Positions 1 to 10,035 of a stretch of DNA of 32,242 nt are shown here, piece by piece (positions within the stretch are counted from its first letter, which is position 1; every line of letters starts with the position of its first letter). The position numbers were made by a program, and so were the translations under genes. The DNA lies in assembly GCA_947648875.1 (NCBI GenBank), contig CANSPM010000044.1, forward strand, positions 1 to 32,242. The letters are read 5' to 3'. This DNA comes from an uncultured Lachnospiraceae bacterium. GTDB lineage: Bacteria > Bacillota > Clostridia > Lachnospirales > Lachnospiraceae. The notes beneath the pieces are model-generated. The model saw nothing but the letters and a program-made list of their open reading frames with translations. It ran no database searches and was not told where the DNA came from.

Positions 1-48
1 GAAATGACGGAGTCAGAGTCCGTTGCCTTACCGTTTGGCGATAGCGCT
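1..48 (-). tRNA. tRNA-Gln (anticodon CTG), cut by the window edge
   Basis: Read on the minus strand, the sequence gives a 7-base acceptor strand (AGCGCTA), a D arm of the form GCC-AAACGGTAA-GGC, and an anticodon arm with stem ACGGA/TCCGT around the loop CTCTGAC. This places CTG at positions 34-36, so the tRNA reads CAG (glutamine). The variable loop, T arm and 3' acceptor strand lie beyond base 1 and cannot be checked. The D-arm and anticodon-arm sequence is typical of bacterial tRNA-Gln. A sigma-A promoter lies just upstream. Confidence 0.82.
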
Positions 49-68
49 ATTTGTTGACTACTTGATAA

Positions 69-97
69 AGTATACACGAAGTATTTCCATTTTGCAA
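69..97 (-). promoter_or_regulatory. Sigma-A promoter of the tRNA-Gln gene
   Basis: On the minus strand there is a -35 TTGCAA (92-97) and a -10 TATACT (69-74) separated by exactly 17 bp. The tRNA 5' end at 48 lies about 20 bases downstream of the -10 box, leaving a short leader for RNase P to remove. Confidence 0.65.
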
Positions 98-374
98 GAG
101 GAAAATGCAAAAAATTTAAATTTTTTTTACTGGCAGTCTCTTCTGCGGTCTGAGCGGATTGTGCAAGACAGCAGGGAAGCCTATCATCCTGATGGAGGGC
201 AAGTTTGACAACGCGTTAAACCGCCGGACGTTCATCGGCTTTCCCGCACTGCTGCGGAGATATTATCCAGGCCCTCCAAAACAGGGGCACGGACACAGTG
301 AAAGTTCGGAATAAACCAAACTCCCACTGTGCCACAATATTCCCCCATGCATACTCGAAAATCTTACATCCGGC
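98..374. other. Intergenic stretch with no supported gene
   Basis: This lies between the tRNA promoter and the end of the glutamine synthetase gene. A 40-codon plus-strand frame (192-314) and a longer one overlapping the tRNA have no ribosome-binding site and resemble nothing I recognise. An imperfect inverted repeat (CACAGTG at about 294-300 against CACTGTG at about 327-333, 24-26-base loop) could pair, but it has no T-run on the minus strand, so I do not call it a terminator for glnA. Confidence 0.4.
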
Positions 375-2498
<2,124 letters not shown>

Positions 2499-2722
2499 AC
2501 AGCTTACTCCTTTTCATTGTTCTATATATGGCAGTTTTTCCCTGCCTTACTCTTTTCCTAAGATACCTTTTTTTCAACCAAAAAGCAAGCGTTTATTTTC
2601 TACCGACAACATCTCCCAATCCCCCGTACCCCACTGTCTCCGCACCATATTCTCATGCGTTCAGGCATGCATTTGACTTATAAAAAATCGTGGGACCTAT
2701 ACCGCGCGGAAATTGGAAAATC
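2499..2722. other. Intergenic region upstream of glutamine synthetase
   Basis: These 224 bases lie between trhP2 (ending at 2723) and the glnA start. They contain the glnA Shine-Dalgarno (minus-strand AAAAGGAG) and a short CATGC/GCATG inverted repeat near 2655-2670. I see no convincing -35/-10 pair (the best is a weak TTGCTT-17-TATCTT on the minus strand) and no clear terminator for the trhP2 operon. Confidence 0.35.
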
Positions 2723-3976
2723 TCAATTCTCATCCGTATCACTGCATGCCCGCAGCAGATCAAACGGGTCCGGAACTTTGGACAGGCGCAGCCAGATCCG
2801 CTGCCTCGGGTGGGGACAGCTTTCCACCGGCTGCAGGTCGGCGTCATACATCGCCTCCACCACCGCCTGCACATTGCTGCCGTCAGGCTTCACGATCTCA
2901 ATGACATCCCCCACGCGGAATTTATTGCGCTGCTCGATACGCGCCAGCATAGTGGACGCCACCTCCTGGACGCATCCCAGATATGTATATGCATCCACAT
3001 AGGTACTGTTGTCGTATATCTGGGTATTTTCATCCGGTTTTCCGAAATAGAAACCTGTGGAAAAATGCCGGTGCGTACATTTGGCGATTTCCGCTCTGTA
3101 CCACTCCAGATTACTTCTGTATTTCTCCTCGTTTTCAAAATAATCGTCTATGGCCTTCCGATAGGTGCGGGCCACCGCCGCCACATACAGGGCGGTTTTC
3201 ATACGGCCCTCAATCTTAAAGCTGTCAATGCCTGCTGCCACCAGCTCCGGGATGTATTCAATCATGCACAAATCTCTGGAATTGAAAATAAATGTTCCCC
3301 GTTCATTCTCATACACCGGCAGATACTCACCCGGCCTGGATTCCTCCATTACTGCGTACTTCCATCGGCAGGGATGGGTGCAAGCCCCCTTGTTGGCGTC
3401 ACGCCCTGTAAAATAATTGCTGAGAAGGCAGCGCCCGGAATAAGAGACGCACATGGCCCCGTGGACAAAACTCTCTATCTCCATCTCTGCGGGAATGTGA
3501 CGCCGGATCAGGGCAATCTCTTCCAGAGACAGTTCCCGGGCAGACACCACCCTCTTGGCCCCCAGCTTCCACCAAAACAGATAGGTTTGGTAGTTTGTAT
3601 TGTTGGCCTGGGTGGATATATGAATCTCCGCCTCCGGCCAGACCTCCCTGACCAGCATAAACAGCCCCGGGTCGGAGACAATGAGGGCATCCGCCCGTTC
3701 GGGCCGCATATCACGGAGCTCCGCGAAGTACTTCTCTGCCCCTTCCAGATCCCCGTTGTGGGCCAGAATATTGGCAGTCACGTATACTTTGACTCCATGG
3801 GCATGTGCAAAAGCAATTCCCTCCGCCATCTCTCCCACGGTAAAATTTTTTGCCTTGGCCCGCAGGCCATAGGCTTCTCCACCAATATACACTGCGTCCG
3901 CGCCAAATATCACCGCCGTCCGCAGCACCTCCAGACTTGAGGCCGGAATCAGCAGTTCCGGTTTTCTACCTTTCAT
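2723..3976 (-). CDS. trhP2: U32-family tRNA 5-hydroxyuridine synthesis protein (TrhP2/YrrO-like)
   Basis: This is a peptidase-U32 family member of 417 residues. Such proteins, despite the name, hydroxylate U34 of certain tRNAs using prephenate (TrhP in E. coli, TrhP1/TrhP2 in Bacillus). The U32 signature is present around residues 169-184 (ESFVHGAMCVSYSGRCLLS), and Cys176, Cys183, Cys199 and Cys203 are candidate Fe-S ligands. Length and position, directly downstream of the trmR methyltransferase, match Bacillus YrrO. The shorter partner YrrN/TrhP1 that sits between them in Bacillus is absent here. TrmR would methylate the product to 5-methoxyuridine. The start ATG follows GGAGTAGGAGAGTGCTGT. 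The exact substrate is inferred from the family and context. Confidence 0.88.
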   Translation of the reverse strand: MKGRKPELLIPASSLEVLRTAVIFGADAVYIGGEAYGLRAKAKNFTVGEMAEGIAFAHAHGVKVYVTANILAHNGDLEGAEKYFAELRDMRPERADALIVSDPGLFMLVREVWPEAEIHISTQANNTNYQTYLFWWKLGAKRVVSARELSLEEIALIRRHIPAEMEIESFVHGAMCVSYSGRCLLSNYFTGRDANKGACTHPCRWKYAVMEESRPGEYLPVYENERGTFIFNSRDLCMIEYIPELVAAGIDSFKIEGRMKTALYVAAVARTYRKAIDDYFENEEKYRSNLEWYRAEIAKCTHRHFSTGFYFGKPDENTQIYDNSTYVDAYTYLGCVQEVASTMLARIEQRNKFRVGDVIEIVKPDGSNVQAVVEAMYDADLQPVESCPHPRQRIWLRLSKVPDPFDLLRACSDTDEN

Positions 3977-4006
3977 ACAGCACTCTCCTACTCCAGATAA
4001 ACAAGG

Positions 4007-4040
4007 CTCCGGCGAAACCGGAGGGGCGCTTCGCGGCGCC
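4007..4040 (-). other. Two small hairpins between trmR and trhP2
   Basis: CTCCGG/CCGGAG (4007-4023, loop CGAAA) is followed by GGCGC/GCGCC (4025-4040). On the minus strand neither is followed by a T-run, so they look more like intercistronic processing or stability hairpins than terminators. Confidence 0.4.
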
Positions 4041-4047
4041 TTCCCCC

Positions 4048-4689
4048 TTATGCCTTAACGCTCAGTGTCACCCCATCTCCCACGGGCAGGATGCAGGTAT
4101 CCAGCTTGGGATGATGGGTCAACTCATAGAGATACTCCCGCATCCGGGCATGAATCGTCCGGTTCCGGCGAGTCACCGCGTACCGGGACTCCACAACATC
4201 CCCATCCTGTAGCACATTGTCCGAAACCAGCAGCCCTCCTTCCGGCAAAAGACGCAGAATATCCGGCAGAAAGCGGATATACTGCCCTTTGGCCGCATCC
4301 ATAAAAATCAGGTCATAAGTCCCTTTCAGTTCCTTTAAAATATCCAGGGCGTCCCCGGCCAGAAGTGTGATCTGCCGTAATCGTCCGGCCCTGGTAAAAT
4401 TCTCCTCGGCCTGTGCCAGCCTCTTCTCATACTTTTCAATGGTTGTGATATGACAGCCCTCCGGCCCATACTCACTCATCAGCAGCGCCGAAAATCCGAC
4501 GGCTGTTCCCACCTCCAGAATCTGCATGGGACGATGGGCCGCCAGCAGAAACTTGATAAGCACCTGTGTTTCCCTGCGGATCACAGGGACCTGCGCAGCT
4601 AGGGCTTCCTTCTCCAAATTGTCCAAAAAAGGCGTGTTGCCTTTATCAAACGAATTAATAAAGGCAACCATTCTCTCATCCACTATCAT
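4048..4689 (-). CDS. trmR: tRNA 5-hydroxyuridine O-methyltransferase (TrmR/YrrM-like)
   Basis: This is an SAM-dependent O-methyltransferase of the family-3 (COMT-like) fold. SAM motif I is LEVGTAVGFSAL (residues 58-69); acidic/metal-ligand motifs follow at FMDAAKGQY (129-137) and SDNVL (156-160). In Bacillus the orthologue YrrM converts 5-hydroxyuridine-34 of tRNA to 5-methoxyuridine, and it is encoded next to the U32 proteins as here. I chose the ATG at 4689 because CAGGG precedes it at a fair distance, whereas the upstream ATG at 4710 (seven residues longer) has no Shine-Dalgarno. It lies a few bases after the MltG-like gene and before trhP2, probably in one transcript. Confidence 0.88.
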   Translation of the reverse strand: MIVDERMVAFINSFDKGNTPFLDNLEKEALAAQVPVIRRETQVLIKFLLAAHRPMQILEVGTAVGFSALLMSEYGPEGCHITTIEKYEKRLAQAEENFTRAGRLRQITLLAGDALDILKELKGTYDLIFMDAAKGQYIRFLPDILRLLPEGGLLVSDNVLQDGDVVESRYAVTRRNRTIHARMREYLYELTHHPKLDTCILPVGDGVTLSVKA

Positions 4690-4724
4690 ATACTTACCCT
4701 GTTCCCGCATAGCGGTAGCCGCAT

Positions 4725-5192
4725 TTACACTCCATCAGGTTCTGCCGTATCTCCGGACCCGCCCTCGTCGGGGTCGGTGATATCTGAGGGCAATGCGTCG
4801 TCCCCCACAGGTTCGGACTCTTCCACTACCGGCTCCTTGGTCATCGCCTCCATCATCTCTTCCACCGTCATGGCGGTACTCAGTTCAAAATCTCCGGTTT
4901 TCAGTTCTTTCCTGAATTCCGACAAATAGTACTGTACCACAAACAGCCTGTCGTCCCGGATCAGCCCTTTGCTCAGAAAAAGCTTTCCCATCTCTCCCGC
5001 CGACATATCTTCCGTGATGGTCACGCTGACCACCCGCCCTTCTCCCGCCGAAATGGGAGGTTCCTCAAAGACCCTGTATCCGTAGTCATAGGCCCTGAGC
5101 GCTCCGCGGTATATCAGCATAATGATCAATATCGCCACAGCTACTTTCAATATAGTGCCGCATACCGCAGCTATCAGACTTTTTATACTCAT
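4725..5192 (-). CDS. MltG/YceG-like membrane protein lacking the catalytic domain
   Basis: This 155-residue protein has one N-terminal transmembrane segment (about residues 13-29). It then has a region resembling the LysM-like N-terminal part of MltG (VSVTITEDMSAGEMGKLFLSKGLI, where the family reads roughly V-x-I-P-x-G-x-S). It ends in an acidic Asp/Glu/Pro-rich tail. Full MltG endolytic murein transglycosylases are about 330-400 residues, with the catalytic glutamate in the C-terminal half. That half is missing, and nothing in the 14 bases before the next gene looks like a frameshifted remainder. The position matches yrrL in the Bacillus yrrL-yrrM-yrrO order, so it is the positional orthologue. 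It may bind peptidoglycan or regulate synthesis, but it cannot be an active transglycosylase as encoded. GAGGTGATACAGGC precedes the ATG. Confidence 0.75.
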   Translation of the reverse strand: MSIKSLIAAVCGTILKVAVAILIIMLIYRGALRAYDYGYRVFEEPPISAGEGRVVSVTITEDMSAGEMGKLFLSKGLIRDDRLFVVQYYLSEFRKELKTGDFELSTAMTVEEMMEAMTKEPVVEESEPVGDDALPSDITDPDEGGSGDTAEPDGV

Positions 5193-5211
5193 GCCTGTAT
5201 CACCTCTATGG

Positions 5212-5541
5212 TTACTCGAAATTCAACGCTTCCGTAATGTTAAAATTGATCTGCTGGATCGTACGGCAAAGCGCCAGCTCCGCCGCAAGAAAATCCGATA
5301 CCAGCGGATTCTCGCGAAAATCCGAGTATTCCCGCTCAAACTGCTCGATCCTCTCAAACGCCATATCCCCTGTACTCTGCATCAGATAGTTTTTCTTGCG
5401 GAACTCATCCACCTGCTCTTTAAGACCAGGCTGCCGCTTTACCGCCGCCAGAGCCGTCAGATAATTTCTGTACACTTCCGTTCCTTTGATCTCGGCAACC
5501 AGTGACTCCACAGCCCGGTCCAGATGTTCTTCCAGTCTCAT
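5212..5541 (-). CDS. YlbF/YmcA family protein
   Basis: This 109-residue, mostly helical protein matches the YlbF/YmcA pattern: a charged helical N-terminus, a central KKNYLMQSTGD linker, and a C-terminal helix (LVSDFLAAELALCRTIQQIN). In Bacillus, YlbF, YmcA and YaaT form the Y-complex, which redirects RNase Y and affects sporulation and biofilm. Here the gene sits directly downstream of RNase J, which fits a role in RNA turnover. A clean Shine-Dalgarno (GAGGTAAGC-ATG) supports the start. Which paralogue it represents cannot be told from sequence. Confidence 0.72.
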   Translation of the reverse strand: MRLEEHLDRAVESLVAEIKGTEVYRNYLTALAAVKRQPGLKEQVDEFRKKNYLMQSTGDMAFERIEQFEREYSDFRENPLVSDFLAAELALCRTIQQINFNITEALNFE

Positions 5542-5604
5542 GCTTACCTCGTTTCCCGCTTATGCTCTAAATCAACGCTTACTCTGTCCGCCGTATGATT
5601 TCCG

Positions 5605-7287
5605 TTATACTTCCATAATGATGGGCAGGATCATGGGGCGACGTTTGGTCTTTCTCCAGACATATTCTCCCAGCACATCCTTTGTGGTGCTCTTTAGCTT
5701 GCCCCAGTCGGTGATCCCCCGGTCAAGGCATCCGCAGATGGCGCTGTCCACCACCTGATGAGCCTCCTCCATCAGCTCGTCCGACTCTCTCACATAGACA
5801 AATCCTCTGGATACGATATCCGGCCCTGCCATCAGTTGACCGCTGTACTTGTCCAGGCTCATGACCACGATCAGTATTCCGTCCTCCGCCAGATGCTGTC
5901 TGTCCCGGAGTACCACATTTCCCACATCGCCCACGCCCAGGCCGTCCACTAAAATACTGCCCACGGGAACATGGCCGGTGATACTGGCCCTGTTTTCATC
6001 CAGCTCCAGCACATCCCCGGAGGACAGGATAAAGATATGATCCTTGTCAATACCCAGATTCTCCGCAATTCTGGCCTGGGCTTTGAGATGCTTGTACTCT
6101 CCGTGTACGGGAACCGCGTACTTGGGATGCACCAGCGTGTAGATCAGCTTAATCTCCTCCTGACATGCATGTCCCGACACATGCGTATCCTGAAAAATTA
6201 CGTCCGCGCCTTTACGCAACAGTTCATTGATGATCTTGGTCACGGCCTTCTCATTGCCCGGTATGGGACTCGACGAAAAGATAACCGTGTCCCCGTGGCC
6301 GATGGTAATTTTCTTATGCATGTTGCTGGCCATACGGCTCAGTGCCGCCATGCTCTCCCCCTGACTGCCGGTGGTGATAATCACCTGCTTCTCGTCAGGG
6401 TAATTCTTAAGCTGGTCAATCTCGATCAGCGTATTCTCCGGAATATGAATACAGCCCAGATTTATGGCAGTCTCAATGACATTCACCATGCTGCGGCCTT
6501 CCACCACTACTTTACGCCCAAATTTATAGGCCGTGTTGATAATCTGTTGCACCCTGTCCACATTGGAAGCAAATGTGGCCACGAAAATCCGGGTGTTTTT
6601 ATGCTCCTCAAACAGTGTGTCAAAGGTTCTTCCCACCGTCCGCTCAGAGGGGGTGAATCCCGGCCTCTCCGCGTTGGTAGAGTCACACATCAATGCCAAC
6701 ACACCTTTTTTGCCAATTTCCGCAAAGCGGGGCAGGTCTATGGCATCGCCAAATACCGGTGTATAATCCACCTTGAAATCTCCTGTATGCACTACTGTTC
6801 CCGCAGGGGAATAAATAGCCAGAGCCGCCGCGTCCACAATGCTGTGGTTGGTTTTGATATATTCTACCCGGAACTGCCCCAGATTGATGGACTGCCCGAA
6901 TTTCACCACCTTGCGCTTGGTGCCCTTCATCAGATTATGCTCTTTCAGCTTATTTTCGATAATACCCATGGTCAGCCGTGTGGCATACACAGGCACGTTA
7001 ATCTCCTTTAACACATAGGGCAGCGCGCCGATATGGTCCTCATGCCCATGGGTAATCACAAATCCCTTTACCTTGTCCGCATTGTCCTTCAGGTAGGTGA
7101 TATCCGGAATCACCAAGTCAATGCCCAGCATGTCGTCCGCCGGAAACGCCAGCCCGCAGTCCACCACAATAATACTGTCCTCATACTCAAAGGCAGTAAT
7201 GTTCATGCCAATCAATTCCAGGCCTCCCAAAGGGATAATTTTCAACCTGGATGTACTGTCACCCTTATTCTCTTTTCTCCTATTCAA
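5605..7287 (-). CDS. rnj: Ribonuclease J
   Basis: This is a metallo-beta-lactamase/beta-CASP ribonuclease with combined endonuclease and 5'-3' exonuclease activity, central to mRNA decay and rRNA maturation in Firmicutes. The zinc motif HGHEDH is at residues 80-85. The downstream beta-CASP features are present (DFKVDYTP, CDSTNAERPG, TTGSQGE, VHGEYKHL, SSGDVLEL), followed by the C-terminal domain. I chose TTG at 7287 as the start: GGAGG lies 8 bases upstream (7296-7300), and the resulting 560 residues fit the family. The longer ATG frame (from 7332) would put that GGAGG inside the coding region and has no good site of its own. The YlbF-like gene follows after 63 bases. Confidence 0.93.
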   Translation of the reverse strand: MNRRKENKGDSTSRLKIIPLGGLELIGMNITAFEYEDSIIVVDCGLAFPADDMLGIDLVIPDITYLKDNADKVKGFVITHGHEDHIGALPYVLKEINVPVYATRLTMGIIENKLKEHNLMKGTKRKVVKFGQSINLGQFRVEYIKTNHSIVDAAALAIYSPAGTVVHTGDFKVDYTPVFGDAIDLPRFAEIGKKGVLALMCDSTNAERPGFTPSERTVGRTFDTLFEEHKNTRIFVATFASNVDRVQQIINTAYKFGRKVVVEGRSMVNVIETAINLGCIHIPENTLIEIDQLKNYPDEKQVIITTGSQGESMAALSRMASNMHKKITIGHGDTVIFSSSPIPGNEKAVTKIINELLRKGADVIFQDTHVSGHACQEEIKLIYTLVHPKYAVPVHGEYKHLKAQARIAENLGIDKDHIFILSSGDVLELDENRASITGHVPVGSILVDGLGVGDVGNVVLRDRQHLAEDGILIVVMSLDKYSGQLMAGPDIVSRGFVYVRESDELMEEAHQVVDSAICGCLDRGITDWGKLKSTTKDVLGEYVWRKTKRRPMILPIIMEV

Positions 7288-7410
7288 TAGATGTTCCTCC
7301 GATTTAACATACCGCGCATTCCCTGTATGCACACAATAGCGCGAATCCCTATTCCGCCGCCTGATTGTCCGGGAATACGCCGTTTAAACTACCGTTCAAA
7401 ACCATCACGA

Positions 7411-7438
7411 GAAGCCCCTGTCTGTCAGGGGCGGCTTC
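7411..7438 (-). terminator. Hairpin downstream of the DUF1292 gene, possible weak terminator
   Basis: GCCCCTG/CAGGGGC with a 5-base loop is flanked by GAA/TTC across a 3-base bulge. It starts just after the DUF1292 stop codon in the direction of transcription. The following minus-strand bases (CTCGTGATGGTTTTG) are only weakly T-rich, so read-through to RNase J is likely. Confidence 0.4.
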
Positions 7439-7443
7439 AAACT

Positions 7444-7707
7444 CTACACAAATTTCACGTCTTCCAGCATGTTCTCAAACACGCCGGCAACCGCTTGCAG
7501 TTCCTCATCATCCGATACGATGACAAATACACTCTCCTCTTCACCGTCCTGGGACATGTCCTTGAGAATCAATGCCTCCCCGTCGCCATCCTCAAAGTCT
7601 GTCACCAGAATATAGTTATAGCCGCCGATTCTGGTCTGTTCTAACACAAAAAAATCCACGGGCGCCTCACCGTCGGGATGAAAGGTGATTTTTTCCAATT
7701 TACCCAA
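7444..7707 (-). CDS. yrzB: DUF1292 family protein (YrzB-like)
   Basis: This 87-residue acidic protein has the DUF1292 pattern: an N-terminal beta strand (KITFHPDGEAPVDFFVLEQT), then GGYNYILVTDF and a central acidic stretch followed by FVIVSDDEE. The function of the family is unknown. It is conserved downstream of yrrK/ruvX in many Firmicutes, exactly as here (21 bases after ruvX), so it is the positional equivalent of Bacillus yrzB. Confidence 0.82.
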   Translation of the reverse strand: MGKLEKITFHPDGEAPVDFFVLEQTRIGGYNYILVTDFEDGDGEALILKDMSQDGEEESVFVIVSDDEELQAVAGVFENMLEDVKFV

Positions 7708-7727
7708 AACAATTCCTCCAATAAATA

Positions 7728-8180
7728 TTACGTATCCGTCCCCACGGCGCCTTTACCGGCGCCCGCCTTATAGTCCAGATATCCCTGCAAGATCAGGCTT
7801 GCCGCAATCATATCCACATAATCCCGGCGGTGTTCCCTGCGTATACCGGCCTCTGTCATGGCCCTGTCCGCCGCCACTGTAGTGAGTCTCTCGTCCCACA
7901 TGGTCACAGAAAGGCCTGTCCTGCGCTCCAGCGCTTCTTTGAACTCCCTGGTGAGCTTCGCCCGCTCCCCCTCCGTGGCATTCATATTCTTGGGCAGACC
8001 CAGCACGATCTCTCCCACCTCATATTCCACGATCAATGCTTCGATTCTGGCATAAGTCTGGCGCAGCTTATTCTCCTCCTTGCGCCGGATAATCTCCAGT
8101 CCCTGCGCCGTAATGCCCAGAGGATCGCTGACAGCCACCCCCACCGTCTTTGATCCAAAATCCAGTCCCATAATACGCAT
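7728..8180 (-). CDS. ruvX: Holliday-junction resolvase-like protein / pre-16S rRNA nuclease (YqgF/YrrK)
   Basis: This is an RNase-H-fold nuclease of 150 residues. The family is implicated in maturing the 5' end of 16S rRNA and was also proposed to be a Holliday-junction resolvase. Visible motifs are [14 protein letters not shown] with the first catalytic Asp (residue 6), [19 protein letters not shown], and the final acidic site in [12 protein letters not shown]. The ATG at 8180 is chosen because GGAGG lies 7 bases upstream. A longer frame from 8207 would overlap the ireB stop and has no ribosome site. Confidence 0.92.
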   Translation of the reverse strand: MRIMGLDFGSKTVGVAVSDPLGITAQGLEIIRRKEENKLRQTYARIEALIVEYEVGEIVLGLPKNMNATEGERAKLTREFKEALERRTGLSVTMWDERLTTVAADRAMTEAGIRREHRRDYVDMIAASLILQGYLDYKAGAGKGAVGTDT

Positions 8181-8194
8181 AACGCCACCTCCGT

Positions 8195-8464
8195 CTAGGC
8201 ATGCCATTGGTTATGACGGATATACTCGGTCAGCAGTTCCTCCACAATCTCGTCGCGCTCCACTCTCATGATCAGGCTGCGCGCGCTCTTGTGACTGGTG
8301 ATATAAGTAGGGTCCCCGCTCATGATATAGCCCACGATCTGGTTCACCGGGTCGTATCCCTTTTCGGTCAGTGCTTCATATACGGTGGAAAGGATCACTT
8401 TTACACCGGTGTTTTCTGGTTCTGTCTGTACTTTGAAGTATTGTGTATTCCCTAAATCCTGCAT
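8195..8464 (-). CDS. ireB: IreB family regulatory phosphoprotein (UPF0297/YrzL)
   Basis: This 89-residue protein carries the family hallmarks TQYFKV near the N-terminus, [30 protein letters not shown] in the middle, and the [12 protein letters not shown]-terminal helix. In Enterococcus, IreB is a substrate of the PASTA kinase IreK and a negative regulator of cephalosporin resistance. The threonines in TQYF and nearby are the usual phosphorylation region, although here this is inferred. It heads the ireB-ruvX-DUF1292 cluster, with its own promoter just upstream and GGAGG close to the ATG. In Bacillus alaS normally precedes it; here mtaB does. Confidence 0.9.
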   Translation of the reverse strand: MQDLGNTQYFKVQTEPENTGVKVILSTVYEALTEKGYDPVNQIVGYIMSGDPTYITSHKSARSLIMRVERDEIVEELLTEYIRHNQWHA

Positions 8465-8497
8465 ATGTCCTCCACGAATGTATCCTGCTATTTTCTA

Positions 8498-8526
8498 ATC
8501 ATACTCTATTTGTCAGAAAATTTCAA
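8498..8526 (-). promoter_or_regulatory. Sigma-A promoter of the ireB-ruvX-DUF1292 cluster
   Basis: On the minus strand TTGAAA (8521-8526) and TATGAT (8498-8503) are 17 bp apart, each one mismatch from consensus. The -35 box starts 2 bases after the mtaB stop codon. The predicted start is about 25-30 bases before the ireB ATG. Confidence 0.65.
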
Positions 8527-8527
8527 G

Positions 8528-9973
8528 TCAAAGCTGCAAGGCTTCCGCCAGTAATACCTCGTCGGAGAGAAATCCCCGGACTCTCACCCGCTTAAGTCTG
8601 CCCTGTAGAGATTTCGTTCCGGGCAGAGCCACCCGAACATAATCGCCTGTATATCCCACCTGGCAGAGAACTCCGGCCATCTCCCTGGATTCCTCAAACA
8701 GAACTTCCACTTCCTGTCCTATGTATCTGCCGCGAAACGCTTTGGACTGTGTCTTCTCCATTTGCTGTAAAACCGCGCTGCGCTGCGTTTTGACCGCGTC
8801 CGTCAGCTGGCAGGGCATACGGTCGGCCACGGTTCCCCGGCGCCGGGAATATTTAAAGATATGCATTTCATAGAAGTTCACCCTCTCAAGAAACTGCCTG
8901 CATATCTCAAACTCCTCCTTTGTTTCTCCCGGGAAACCCACAATCACATCCGTGGTTATGGCCGGGCAGTCAAAAGTGCCGCGAAGACGCTCTACACTCT
9001 GAAAGTATTCCCCTGTAGTATAATGTCTATTCATACGACATAGCGTGGAGTCGCAGCCGCTTTGCAGGGACAAGTGAAAGTGGGGACACACCTTGTCGCA
9101 GGCGGCCAGCCTGGCCGCAAACTCCTCTGTCACGATCCGGGGTTCCAGAGAGCCAAGCCGTATCCGGGCAAGGCCTTCCAGCCGCTGAAGTTCCTCCACC
9201 AACCCAATCAAGCCGGATCTTCCTCCGTAATCCTCCCGGGAAACACGCTCTCCCTCCGCCCGGTCAAAGCCATAGGAACTGATATGAATCCCTGTCAGCA
9301 CCACTTCCCGATACCCCGCCTCCACCATGCCCCGGACCTCCCGGAGTATATCCTCTCTGGCCCGGCTGCGCGCCCGCCCTCTGGCATAGGGTATGACGCA
9401 ATAACTACAGAACTGGTTACAACCATCCTGAATCTTAATGTAGGCTCTGGTATGTTCCGCTGTGTTTCTAAGCTGCATCTCTTCGTATTCACGGGTACGC
9501 CCGATATCAATAACCGTGGTGCCTCCCAGCGTTTTGTCCTTTGGAACTCTGCGCTCCGGTGTTTTGTCCTTTGATGTTCCTTCCCGGGGCGTCTGATCCC
9601 GGTCTAAAGTCTCACTCCGCCGCTCTCTCTCCGCCAGGTACTGTTCCAGAATCGACGCAATGTCCTTTTTCCGGTTATTGCCCACAGCCAGGTCTATGCA
9701 ATCATCCTGAAAGGCTTGCTCCTGCCCTGTCTGCACATAGCACCCCATGGCCACTACCAGCGCCTCCGGGTTCATGGCCCTGGCCCGATGCAGCATCTGC
9801 CGACTTTTACGGTCTGCGACATTAGTCACCGTACAGGTATTTATTATATAAATATCGGCCTTTTCCCCAAAAGGCACAACATTGTATCCCTTTTCCCGCA
9901 TAATTTGTTGCACATAATCCATTTCATATGAATTTACTTTGCAGCCAAGATTGTGAAATGCAACATTTTTCAT
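8528..9973 (-). CDS. mtaB: tRNA (N6-threonylcarbamoyladenosine-37-C2)-methylthiotransferase
   Basis: This radical-SAM enzyme inserts a methylthio group into t6A37 to give ms2t6A. The N-terminal Fe-S cluster cysteines are in NLGCKVN (Cys11), NTCTV (Cys47) and MGCYVQ (Cys78). The radical-SAM triad is in CNQFCSYC (Cys185, 189, 192). A TRAM domain ends the protein (about the last 65 residues). Between the two cluster domains is an unusual linker (about residues 126-148) with three decapeptide-spaced DxT units. The ATG at 9973 is preferred to the upstream GTG at 9985 by alignment with family N-termini; its ribosome site (GTGGGGATAACT) is modest. In Bacillus mtaB ends the dnaK operon; here it is 13 kb away from hrcA. 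Confidence 0.94.
   Translation of the reverse strand: MKNVAFHNLGCKVNSYEMDYVQQIMREKGYNVVPFGEKADIYIINTCTVTNVADRKSRQMLHRARAMNPEALVVAMGCYVQTGQEQAFQDDCIDLAVGNNRKKDIASILEQYLAERERRSETLDRDQTPREGTSKDKTPERRVPKDKTLGGTTVIDIGRTREYEEMQLRNTAEHTRAYIKIQDGCNQFCSYCVIPYARGRARSRAREDILREVRGMVEAGYREVVLTGIHISSYGFDRAEGERVSREDYGGRSGLIGLVEELQRLEGLARIRLGSLEPRIVTEEFAARLAACDKVCPHFHLSLQSGCDSTLCRMNRHYTTGEYFQSVERLRGTFDCPAITTDVIVGFPGETKEEFEICRQFLERVNFYEMHIFKYSRRRGTVADRMPCQLTDAVKTQRSAVLQQMEKTQSKAFRGRYIGQEVEVLFEESREMAGVLCQVGYTGDYVRVALPGTKSLQGRLKRVRVRGFLSDEVLLAEALQL
9531..9600 (-). repeat. 30-bp periodic repeat inside mtaB (decapeptide linker)
   Basis: GTTTTGTCCTTTG occurs at 9531-9543 and 9561-9573, with a diverged third unit (GTCTGATCCC) at 9591. 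The spacing is exactly 30 bp, so the encoded linker repeats every 10 residues (DQTPREGTSK, DKTPERRVPK, DKTLGG). Confidence 0.75.
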
Positions 9974-10006
9974 AGTTATCCCCACTTTTTTTGTACTGTT
10001 TTTTCC

Positions 10007-10035
10007 TTGACTTTTAACCCGTCTGCCAGTAATAT
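10007..10035 (+). promoter_or_regulatory. Sigma-A promoter of the HPr-like gene
   Basis: TTGACT (10007-10012) and TAATAT (10030-10035) are separated by 17 bp. The leader to the ATG at 10146 would be about 105 bases and contains a small GAATA/TATTC inverted repeat near 10051. Confidence 0.55.

Noticed and set aside
23..208. A 61-codon plus-strand ORF
   Set aside because: It overlaps the tRNA-Gln and its promoter, and has no ribosome site.
294..333. Terminator for glnA
   Set aside because: The pairing CACAGTG/CACTGTG has a loop of about 26 bases and no T-run on the minus strand.
2690..3940. A 416-codon plus-strand frame opposite trhP2
   Set aside because: The minus-strand gene carries clear U32 motifs; the antisense frame has none.
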